A DNA stretch of 64,000 nucleotides from positions 32,991 to 96,990 of the forward strand of contig CANOCV010000003.1 of NCBI GenBank assembly GCA_947564465.1. The letters run 5' to 3'. Origin of the DNA: an uncultured Roseburia sp. GTDB taxonomy: Bacteria > Bacillota > Clostridia > Lachnospirales > Lachnospiraceae. A program made the position numbers and the translations under genes. Position 1 is the stretch's first letter, and each line of letters begins with the position of its first letter. Shown here piece by piece: positions 51,721 to 59,209 of the stretch. Under the pieces are notes generated by a model. It was not told the DNA's origin. It made no database searches and saw only the letters and a program-made list of their open reading frames with translations.

Positions 51721-52404
51721 ATGAATACACAGTTGATTATAGATTACTTATCGGCATTGAGCATAAATAACAACCGTGATTGGTATCATGCGAACAAGGA
51801 AGATTATAAAAAAGCAAATGCTGAGTTTGAAGGATTATTACACACGTTAATGTTGGAAATCGGAAAGTTTGACAGCAGCATTTTACATAACAATCCGAAA
51901 GACCTTACATTTAAGATCGTAAGGGATACCCGTTTCAGCCGTGATAAATCACCTTATAATCCTGCATTCCGTGCCCATATTTCCTCTAAGGGTAAGCTGC
52001 CTGTTCCTGTCGGATATTATCTTATGATAAAGCCCGATAATCAGTCTTTTTTAGGCGGCGGCTTGTTTGCGGATATGTTTAAGGATGCAACAGCGATGAT
52101 ACGGGATTATATTGCCGGGAATGGCGAGGAATGGGAAAAGATTATTCATGAGCCAGAGTTTGAGAATTATTTCACCGTACAGGGAACGGTATTAAAGAAT
52201 GTTCCTGCGGGATACGAGAAAGAACATCCGCAAGCGGAATACCTAAAATATAAGAGCTGGTATCTGGAATATCCTATAAAAGATGAAGAACTGAACGATG
52301 CAGAAACATTTATTGTAAAGGCGGCAGAGCTTTTCCGAATCATGAAACCGTTTAACGATTATCTCAATAGGGCGCTTACGGGCTTCCAGATGCCGACAAG
52401 GTAG
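51721..52404 (+). CDS. DUF2461 protein
   Basis: 227 residues covering the full DUF2461 domain (LSINNNRDWYHANKEDYKK, VRDTRFSRDKSPYNPAFRAHIS, FLGGGLFADMF). Cytoplasmic, function unknown. AAAGGAGAAG site; operon with the sigma factor. Not obviously related to it by function. Confidence 0.88.
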   Translation: MNTQLIIDYLSALSINNNRDWYHANKEDYKKANAEFEGLLHTLMLEIGKFDSSILHNNPKDLTFKIVRDTRFSRDKSPYNPAFRAHISSKGKLPVPVGYYLMIKPDNQSFLGGGLFADMFKDATAMIRDYIAGNGEEWEKIIHEPEFENYFTVQGTVLKNVPAGYEKEHPQAEYLKYKSWYLEYPIKDEELNDAETFIVKAAELFRIMKPFNDYLNRALTGFQMPTR

Positions 52405-52647
52405 CAATTAGTTAAAAGTAACGACAGAGGGGCGGGAGAGTCAACAAAATTGTTGTCGGCATATTTCTCAAGCGGATATAGATGAATAGCCAAGCCATTA
52501 TGGGATCATCCAAACGCCTTAATATTTTATGAAAAAATGATGTAACTATTGACATTGCATCAAAGCGGTGTTATAGTATGCCTATAAGATGTAACGATAA
52601 ATATTACATCGGGCAAATAAAACAGCTAAAATTAGGAGGATACTATC
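52405..52647 (+). promoter_or_regulatory. Promoter with two operator-like dyads
   Basis: TTGACA (52549-52554), 17 bp, TATAGT (52572-52577), near consensus. Two copies of GATGTAA-9 nt-TTRCATC: 52539-52561 (right arm TTGCATC, overlapping the -35 box) and 52588-52610 (right arm TTACATC, just after the start point). Equal arm spacing (9 nt) and placement around the promoter suggest a dimeric repressor, for example TetR-type. The rest of the gap is featureless. It controls the truncated ORF at 52648 and probably the sirtuin operon. Confidence 0.7.
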
Positions 52648-52713
52648 ATGGCACAGATTGAAAAGGCAAAGGAACTGATTAACATATTCGCAACAGGTGA
52701 TGCAAGGAAATGA
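52648..52713 (+). pseudogene. Truncated SnoaL-like protein, 21 codons
   Basis: ATG 52648 behind TTAGGAGGA encodes MAQIEKAKELINIFATGDARK, then TGA. The residues match the first helix of SnoaL/NTF2-like proteins (EKAKELI..FATGD). The rest of the gene is absent, with no recognisable remainder up to the sirtuin start. Now it acts at most as a leader peptide. Confidence 0.6.
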
Positions 52714-52787
52714 TGGGGATTGCTGCTGTCAAGGGCAGCTATCGGCGGAATGTCCGCAGAGAGCAATTTTGAAAGGGGGTTGGAATC

Positions 52788-53711
52788 ATGAAGCAAAGGC
52801 CAAAAAAGAAGATAGACTGGTCACAGTTTTTAAGCGGCGTTTCTGCCAGAGATTATATTTTTCAGGATATTCCTTATGAGGAACAAATAGAACAGGCATC
52901 CACATTGATAAAGGAAGCTGAAATCATACTGATTGGTGTAGGAGCAGGGGTTTCGACTGCCGCCAGACTTACTTACAGCGGGGAACGGTTTACCAATCAT
53001 TTCAGTGAATTCATACAAAAATATGGTTCTATGTATATGACGGATATGTATGCAGCGGGTTTTTATCCCTTTCCCACACAGGAGGCAAAATGGGGCTATT
53101 GGTCAAAACATAGCATGATAAACCGTTTTCTGCCGCCTGCGCTGCCTTTATACAGCCGGCTTTACGAAATTATAAAGGAAAAAGATTATTTCGTTTTGAC
53201 AACGAATGTCGATCACCAGTTTCAGAAAGCCGGATTTCAGGAGGAGCGTATCTTTGCTACACAAGGAGATTATGGAAATATCCAATGTGAGAAAGGATGT
53301 CATCAAAGGATTTACGATGCAGAGGATTTGTTTCGTCGAATGGATCAGGCAAGACATGACTGTTTGGTGCCTTCTGCAATGGTGCCGAAATGTCCGGTCT
53401 GCGGCGGCAATATGACAATGCACCTTCGCTGTGACCAGTTTTTTGTGGAAGATGAAAACTGGCATGAAGCAGCCGGACGTTACCAGAATTTTCTTAAAAA
53501 AATGGGACAGAAAAAAGGCGTATTGCTGGAGCTTGGCGTTGGATTTAACACCCCGACGATTATTCGTTTCCCATCTGAAAAAATGGTTCGGGATAAGTTG
53601 GCGGATATTCCAACAATAAAGGAAACATATAACAGTAAATCTCCCCGTGAAAAAAATGTCACTTTGGTAAGGGGAGATTACCAGACTGGAGGTTGCCGCC
53701 ATGACACATAG
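52788..53711 (+). CDS. SirTM-type sirtuin (macrodomain-linked ADP-ribosylation enzyme)
   Basis: 307 residues. Rossmann entry ILIGVGAGVSTAARLTYSG, TTNVDHQF (NAD motif), the zinc Cys pairs (CEKGC and CPVCGG), and TQGD at the position where deacetylating sirtuins have the His-Gly; in SirTMs a Gln stands there. Published SirTMs mono-ADP-ribosylate lipoylated GcvH-L and sit in an operon with macrodomain, GcvH-L and LplA2. Here only the macro gene follows (11-bp overlap). AAGGGGGT site before ATG. Confidence 0.9.
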   Translation: MKQRPKKKIDWSQFLSGVSARDYIFQDIPYEEQIEQASTLIKEAEIILIGVGAGVSTAARLTYSGERFTNHFSEFIQKYGSMYMTDMYAAGFYPFPTQEAKWGYWSKHSMINRFLPPALPLYSRLYEIIKEKDYFVLTTNVDHQFQKAGFQEERIFATQGDYGNIQCEKGCHQRIYDAEDLFRRMDQARHDCLVPSAMVPKCPVCGGNMTMHLRCDQFFVEDENWHEAAGRYQNFLKKMGQKKGVLLELGVGFNTPTIIRFPSEKMVRDKLADIPTIKETYNSKSPREKNVTLVRGDYQTGGCRHDT

Positions 53712-54483
53712 CGAAAAAAGATTGTATCTGATTAAAGAATTATTGTCAGAAATGCCGCAATATAGGGAGATGGACATCCCAGACAATGCAGAGGAGCAGA
53801 AACGGCTTCTTAGAAGTCTTATGAATATCCGCGCCCCGCGTCCGATTGGGACTGAATTTCTCAAGGTACAGGACGAGTATCTAAATGAGGAAGTCAAGAA
53901 AAAAGGTATTACTGATTGTGATACTTTACCCGTATCTCCTGTCAATAACCGTCTTGTCCTTTGGCGGGGTGATATTACTACATTGAAGATAGATGCGATT
54001 GTAAACGCCGCCAACAGCGCTTTAAGGGGATGTTTCGTACCTTGCCACTCCTGCGTGGACAACATCATTCACAGCGTCAGCGGTATCCAGCTGCGTTTGG
54101 CTTGCGATGAGCTAATGACAGAGCAGGGATATGACGAACCGACAGGAAAAGCGAAAATCACGCCTGCCTTCAATCTTCCATGCAGCTATGTACTTCACAC
54201 AGTCGGACCGATTGTATCAGGGGTTTTAACAAAAAGGCATTGCGGGCAGCTTGCAGATTGTTATAAATCCTGTTTGAAATTGGCATCTGATAAGGGATTA
54301 AAGAGTATTGCCTTTTGCTGTATCTCCACAGGTGAGTTTCATTTTCCGCAGAAAAAAGCGGCTAAAATTGCGGTACAGACAGTCATTGATTTTTTGCGGA
54401 ATGATACACAGCTAGAAAAGGTAGTATTTAATGTTTTTAAGCAGGATGATTACGATATTTACAAAGAATTATTGCATATTTAA
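53701..54483 (+). CDS. Macrodomain protein (protein-ADP-ribose hydrolase type)
   Basis: 260 residues. Helical N-terminal part, then the macrodomain: LWRGDITTLKIDAIVNAANSALRGC, PCHSCVDNIIHSVSG, YVLHTVGPIV, SIAFCCISTGEFHFP. The extra Cys/His insert (GCFVPCHSCVDN) is typical of zinc-containing macrodomains linked to SirTM. It reverses the sirtuin's ADP-ribosylation. Translationally linked to the sirtuin gene by overlap. Confidence 0.92.
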   Translation: MTHSEKRLYLIKELLSEMPQYREMDIPDNAEEQKRLLRSLMNIRAPRPIGTEFLKVQDEYLNEEVKKKGITDCDTLPVSPVNNRLVLWRGDITTLKIDAIVNAANSALRGCFVPCHSCVDNIIHSVSGIQLRLACDELMTEQGYDEPTGKAKITPAFNLPCSYVLHTVGPIVSGVLTKRHCGQLADCYKSCLKLASDKGLKSIAFCCISTGEFHFPQKKAAKIAVQTVIDFLRNDTQLEKVVFNVFKQDDYDIYKELLHI

Positions 54484-54489
54484 ATATTT

Positions 54490-54531
54490 CAGCACTTCCG
54501 TATATGATGTATTTAAGAAACGGAGGTGCTG
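54490..54531 (+). terminator. Probable terminator of the SirTM-macro operon
   Basis: CAGCACTTCCGT / ACGGAGGTGCTG, 12-bp stem with one wobble, loop about 18 nt, 6 nt after the macro stop. The T-run is weak, so it may be a stabilising hairpin instead. Confidence 0.5.
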
Positions 54532-54703
54532 ATTATAAATTAAAAACTATGCAGAAAAGTTTGTGGCGGTAAAAGAAGCGGTTATAGTTGTAACAAGGAA
54601 GATAGCAGATGATGATATACATTGGTATTGGTTTGCTTATAGCAGTAGATTTATGCGGAACTGGAGCAGAAAAGTATGGTAAGATAAAAATAGGAGAAAG
54701 ATT

Positions 54704-55411
54704 ATGGCAATGTGGAATCCGTGGCGTGGCTGCCACAAACATAGCGAGGGATGCAGATACTGCTACATCCATAAAGGAGATTTGAGGCGTAAGATTAATA
54801 CGGACAATATTGTAAAGACGGATAACTTCTACGCCCCTATTGCTAAAAATAAATCGGGAGAATACAAAATCAAATCGGGACAGACCGTATATCTCTGCTT
54901 CTCTACGGATTTTCTGGTTGAGGATGCCGATGAATGGCGTTTGGAATGTTGGCGGATGATACGGGAGCGTTCCGATTTGCATTTTCTGTTTTTGACAAAG
55001 CGTATTGAGCGTTTTATGGACTGTATCCCAGAGGACTGGAACGATGGATATGATAATGTTACGGTTGGCTGTACGGTGGAAAATCAAGACAGGGCTGATT
55101 ACAGGCTTTCCATTTTCAGTAAACTGCCAATCAAACATAAAAATATTATCTGTCAGCCATTGATTGAGGAAATAAACCTTACCGCCTATCTTGACAATGT
55201 TGAATTAGTCGTAGTTGGCGGCGAATCAGACAGAAACGCCAGACCGCTTGATTATGCGTGGGTGCTTTCCATACGGGAGCAATGTATCGCCCGCAAAGTA
55301 CATTTTGAGTTTCGGCAGTGTGGGACACATTTTATCAAGGACGGAAAAAGCTATACGTTAGCTACTCGTGATTTATGCAGCCAAGCCAGAAAAGCAAATA
55401 TCAATTATTGA
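54704..55411 (+). CDS. DUF5131 (phage Gp37/Gp68-like) radical-SAM-type protein
   Basis: 235 residues covering the family: WNPWRGCHKHSEGCRYCYIHK (Cys set C-x6-C-x2-C-Y), CFSTDFL, LFLTKRIERF, VTVGCTVENQ, VVVGGESDRNARPLDYAWV. Radical-SAM-like fold of unknown substrate, often phage or defence-island encoded. AGGAGAAAG site. Lies between the SirTM-macro operon and an AraC gene. Confidence 0.88.
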   Translation: MAMWNPWRGCHKHSEGCRYCYIHKGDLRRKINTDNIVKTDNFYAPIAKNKSGEYKIKSGQTVYLCFSTDFLVEDADEWRLECWRMIRERSDLHFLFLTKRIERFMDCIPEDWNDGYDNVTVGCTVENQDRADYRLSIFSKLPIKHKNIICQPLIEEINLTAYLDNVELVVVGGESDRNARPLDYAWVLSIREQCIARKVHFEFRQCGTHFIKDGKSYTLATRDLCSQARKANINY

Positions 55412-55529
55412 ATAACCGCCTCTCTTTTTTGTGCAAAGATAGAGAGGATTAATTTAAGAATAAGCCTTATAATAATAAAGGCAAATTTATGTACGCAAAG
55501 CACAATGTGTGCGGAGAAGGAGGTATCTC

Positions 55530-56381
55530 ATGGAATGGGCCCGCAGATTAAACCAAAGCATGAATTATATTGAGGAACATTTGACAGGAGAAATTGACTA
55601 TGAACAGCTTGGACGGATTGCCTGCTGTTCAACTTATCACTATCAGAGGATGTTTACTTACATGGCGGGCATCACTCTGGCAGAGTATATCCGAAGAAGA
55701 AAAATGTCTTTAGCAGCAGTAGACCTGCAGGGCGGGGATGAACGGATTATTGATATTGCACAGAAGTACGGATACCATTCTCCGACTGCATTTAACAGGG
55801 CGTTCCAGTCTTTTCACGGGATAGCCCCATCGTCCGTGAAAGCCGAGGGTGTATCCGTGAAATCTTTTTCCCCCATTGTGTTTAGAATTGCTGTAAAAGG
55901 AGCGACAGAAATGAATTATAGAATCGAAACAAAAGAAGCATTCCGCATTATTGGCGTATCCGCACCGCTCGATAAGAAAATCGAGAATAATTTTACGGTT
56001 GTGCCAAAGATGTGGCAGGAGGCGTCTGTAAACGGAACAATACAGAAATTGGCTGGAATGATGGATACGCCGCCAATGGGACTTTTGGGCGTGAGTGCCT
56101 GCAATGATGAAGAACAATGGAAATATTTTATTGCCGTTTCCAGTACAAAAATAAGCGGTGAATTTGAAGAATATACCGTGCCTACGTCTACTTGGGCAAT
56201 CTTTTCCGGAACGGGTACAAACCAGTCGATACAGGAATTGGAGCAGCGGATTATAACGGAATGGCTTCCGACCTCCGGATATGAATATGCCAACGCTCCG
56301 GATATTGAGGTTTACTTAAATCCTGACCCACAGAACGCACAATATGAGGTATGGATACCCGTGACAAAGAAAAGGGCATAA
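55530..56381 (+). CDS. AraC-family regulator with GyrI-like effector domain
   Basis: Start at ATG 55530 behind AAGGAGG; an earlier frame start lies 21 nt upstream. 283 residues: double HTH (LGRIACCSTYHYQRMFTYMAGI, DIAQKYGYHSPTAFNRAFQSFHG) and a GyrI-like/BmrR-effector-type C-terminal domain (MNYRIETKEAFRIIGVSAP to the end). Such proteins (SoxS/Rob-like or AraC-GyrI) bind drug-like ligands. Target genes not evident. Confidence 0.9.
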   Translation: MEWARRLNQSMNYIEEHLTGEIDYEQLGRIACCSTYHYQRMFTYMAGITLAEYIRRRKMSLAAVDLQGGDERIIDIAQKYGYHSPTAFNRAFQSFHGIAPSSVKAEGVSVKSFSPIVFRIAVKGATEMNYRIETKEAFRIIGVSAPLDKKIENNFTVVPKMWQEASVNGTIQKLAGMMDTPPMGLLGVSACNDEEQWKYFIAVSSTKISGEFEEYTVPTSTWAIFSGTGTNQSIQELEQRIITEWLPTSGYEYANAPDIEVYLNPDPQNAQYEVWIPVTKKRA

Positions 56382-56391
56382 CTCATGGGAT

Positions 56392-56631
56392 TTATTGGCA
56401 GTATTTTATCATTAAGCATGAACTCTGTGAAACACTTTCATTACATAATTGACTAAAAATTACATCCACCAACGCCTGCATTTTACCATCCAAAGCCGGG
56501 CGGGCATATTCCAATGGCTCATCTATCGCTAAAGCATTAAGTGAATTTTGTGAGCATAGCGTAGTTCTTAATCCGTTCGCTGCCTTATTACAATCAATCC
56601 TCTTTTTTGTAAAAGCTAAAAAGCATTTCGA
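56392..56631 (-). pseudogene. Antisense open frame in the gap after the AraC gene; probable gene remnant
   Basis: 79 codons without a start codon read KKRIDCNKAANGLRTTL, NALAIDEPLEYARPALDGKMQ, VDVIFSQL on the minus strand; the composition looks coding. No family recognised. The rest of the 595-bp gap to the GNAT gene holds copy R5 and an ACCGGT-type hairpin. Confidence 0.3.
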
Positions 56632-56739
56632 TCAGTCCACACAGTCCATCCATATTGTGTTATAATGTGTTATGTGATTTTGCTTTCCTTATCCGGAAAA
56701 AAGTGTCAGAATAGCCGGTTTGACAATACCGGTTTCTCG

Positions 56740-56890
56740 TATCATAGGAAAGACCCTGTTGCTGTGAAGCGTTAAAGTCTATGATTTTCCTATGATATAA
56801 AAAGCCCTCCGGGCAGGATCGCACTGCGGCGAAGAGGAAAAATGCCGCATATACGACCCGCCGCAGGAGGAGAATCCGGCAGAGCCGGAG
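56740..56890 (+). repeat. Interspersed structured repeat, copy R5 (modules A+B, partly decayed)
   Basis: Module A arms TATCATAGGAAA / TTTCCTATGATA are intact. In module B the inner hairpin reads GCCGC-atat-ACGAC (broken), the outer stem has one change (GCGGCGA) and the terminal hairpin loses its last two pairs (GAATCCGGC-aga-GCCGGAGC). The most degraded full-length copy in the window. Confidence 0.8.
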
Positions 56891-56976
56891 CAAAGATTGT
56901 TTTCCGGTCTGAACTGAATGGGGCAGTTCTAGGGCGGGATGAAGCGGCGCTTATATAGAAAGTTGTAGAGGAAGAA

Positions 56977-57618
56977 ATGAATAATTTTATTATTAGAAAT
57001 GAACAAATCAACGATTACAGAAAGGTTGAAGAAATACATAGAAATGCCTTTTGGAATTTGAGCGTTCCTGGTTGCAATGAGCATTATCTTGCCCATATTT
57101 TAAGAATGCATGAAGATTTTGTACCGGAATTGGATTATGTATATGAGTTGGATGGAGAAGTAATTGCGAACGTTATGTATACAAAATCGAAGATTGTTGA
57201 CGAACAAGGTAATATTAAAAACATTCTTACTTTTGGACCGCTGGGTGTAAAGCCCGAGTTCCAACGGAAAGGAATTGGAAAAGCCTTATTGGAAAAATCA
57301 TTTAATAAAGCTATCGAGATGGGATATAAAGCAATTGCCATTTTTGGAAATCCCGATAATTATGTTGCGAGAGGTTTTAGAAGCTGTAAAAGATTTAACG
57401 TCTGTTTGGAAGGGGATATCTTTCCGGCAGCGTTGCTCGTGAAAGAGCTGGAGCAGGATTTTTTTGATGGAAGAAAATACTATTTTTATGAGTCGGCAGC
57501 TTTTGAAATAAGTGACACCGACGCAGAAGACTTCGATAAGAGTTTTGAATATAGGGAAAAAGCCTTTCAACCGAGTCAGGAAGAATTTTATATTCATAGC
57601 CATTCTATTATTCGATGA
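56977..57618 (+). CDS. GNAT-family N-acetyltransferase
   Basis: 213 residues; acetyl-CoA-binding segment FGPLGVKPEFQRKGIGKALLEKSF, followed by GYKAIAIFGNPDNYVARGFRSC. Similar to Clostridia GNATs of unknown substrate. GAGGAAG site. Its promoter region contains repeat copy R5. Confidence 0.85.
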   Translation: MNNFIIRNEQINDYRKVEEIHRNAFWNLSVPGCNEHYLAHILRMHEDFVPELDYVYELDGEVIANVMYTKSKIVDEQGNIKNILTFGPLGVKPEFQRKGIGKALLEKSFNKAIEMGYKAIAIFGNPDNYVARGFRSCKRFNVCLEGDIFPAALLVKELEQDFFDGRKYYFYESAAFEISDTDAEDFDKSFEYREKAFQPSQEEFYIHSHSIIR

Positions 57619-57787
57619 CCGGGGGATTAAGTGAAATTCATAATGGAATAAAATGAATTGAAAATTGCATGTGTTTCCTATTCAGAATAAGAAAACATCA
57701 ATATTCTGACAAAATACGGATATGACATAAATTGTGCACTCTGTTTTATCCTGAAGGTACGCGGATGATTTTTGAAAGCCAGGAGTT

Positions 57788-58552
57788 TTGCCTGTAAAAG
57801 ATCGGGCGAAGGACGTGGCAAGTAAATTTGGCGTGCATCACAGTTCGGATGGGATGCTGCTTGTGGATTCGGCTCCGGCAACAATCCGGAAATCAGTAGA
57901 AGGCAGCTTAAAGCGTCTGCAGACCGATCATATTGATTTGTATTACCAGCATCGCATTGATCCTAAGATTCCGGCAGAAGAGGTGGCGGGGGTCATGAGC
58001 GAGCTTATGCAGGAAGGGAAAATCCTTCACTGGGGTATCTCGGAAGCCGATGAGGAATATTTGAGAAAGGCGCATACCGTATGTCCTGTCACCTGTATTC
58101 AGAACCGTTATTCCATGATGGCGCGCTGGTATGAAGAGCTGTTTGGGGTACTGGAGGAGCTGAATGTCGGTTACGTAGCGTTCAGTCCGTTGGCCAACGG
58201 CGTGCTGACAGGCGCATACGGAAAAGACAGCAAATTCGAGGACGGGGATTTTCGCAATGTTATGCCTCAGTATACAGATGAAGCTATGGATGCGAACCGG
58301 GCCTTGATGGATTATATCAAAAAGCTGGCGGAAGAAAAACAGGCGACCCCGGCACAGATCTCCCTTGCATGGATGATGAATAAAAAGCCTTATATTGTTC
58401 CGATTCCGGGTTCAAGGAAGGTAGAACGTATTCGCGAAAACGCGGGTGCAGCAGATATTGAACTGAGTATACAGGAAGTGGCCGCAGTGGATGAAAAGCT
58501 TAATCATATGGAAATGTCCGGTGTATTTGGCGGTTCCCCGGTGAAAAAATAA
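57788..58552 (+). pseudogene. Aldo/keto reductase lacking its N-terminus
   Basis: The frame begins with TTG 57788 after an in-frame TGA at 57773; no good ribosome site. The 254 residues start at the SKFG strand of the barrel and continue to the end (DLYYQHRID, HWGISEAD, FSPLANGVLTGAY, PIPGSRKVERIRENAGA). About 75 N-terminal residues, holding the catalytic Asp and Tyr, are missing. Likely non-functional; a 5' deletion during rearrangement. Confidence 0.75.
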
Positions 58553-58693
58553 TAGATGGGAGAGGCATTCTTTAATTCTTGGTTTATCTTGCGTTTATTA
58601 TGGCGTTCTTTTTTGCATCAGGTTTTGTAATAAATATGGTTTGAATAAAATGCTGTAAATATAGTAATGATACTATTATTTTACGGCATTTTT

Positions 58694-58705
58694 TATATCA
58701 TAGGA
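58694..58705 (+). repeat. Solo left arm of repeat module A
   Basis: TATATCATAGGA matches the left arm of module A with no right arm nearby; it lies between the AKR remnant and copy R6. Confidence 0.5.
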
Positions 58706-58740
58706 TTCGGGTGCCAAAAGGTTGTGAAAAAAGATTTTAT

Positions 58741-58772
58741 TGGCAGTTTGCAAAAATACATGCAAATTGCCA
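58741..58772. other. Strong hairpin in the gap
   Basis: TGGCAGTTTGCA-aaaataca-TGCAAATTGCCA: 12-bp stem with one mismatch, just before module C. Function unknown; the spacer before it holds nothing recognised. Confidence 0.5.
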
Positions 58773-58783
58773 GCGTTCTTCTA

Positions 58784-59066
58784 CTATGTAATAGTCGTAA
58801 GGAATCCCCCAGGCAAGTCTGGTACCCCTTAGGACAAATCCGTGCGCGGAAACAAAAGCTGCGCATTAAAAGTTGTTAATTCGCGAGGGTGTGCGAAGCG
58901 CACTTTTGTTATATCATAGGAAATGCTTGGCCACTGTGAAACGTTAAAGTATATAACTTTCCTATGATATAAAAAGCCCTCCGGGCAGGATCGCCATGCG
59001 GCGGAGAGGAAAAATGCCGCATATGCGGCCCGCCGCAGGCGGAGAATCCGGCAGAGCCGGATTCTT
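58784..59066 (+). repeat. Interspersed structured repeat, copy R6 (modules C+A+B)
   Basis: Module C first (TGTAATAGTCGTAAGGAATC ... CCAGGCAAGTCTGG ... GTGCGAAGCGCAC), then module A arms and a complete module B with inner hairpin GCCGC-atat-GCGGC and terminal hairpin GAATCCGGC-aga-GCCGGATTC. Shows that C can precede A, the opposite order from R3. It nearly fills the gap before the hybrid kinase. Confidence 0.85.
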
Positions 59067-59209
59067 TGTTCATCACAGGAAATTCGGTGGATTTCGGAAT
59101 GTCCTTGAAGGTTTTTGGATGTCATGGTAAGATAAGTAAATAAGGCCTATCGGATACATTTTTTGATTCTATATATACTATTAACCAGGAAGAGAAGGAG
59201 GAAACGGCT

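Noticed and set aside
54609..54785. A 58-codon ORF ahead of DUF5131
   Set aside because: It has a fair site (AAGGAAG) and a hydrophobic start, but its second half lies inside the DUF5131 gene in another frame and shows no known pattern.
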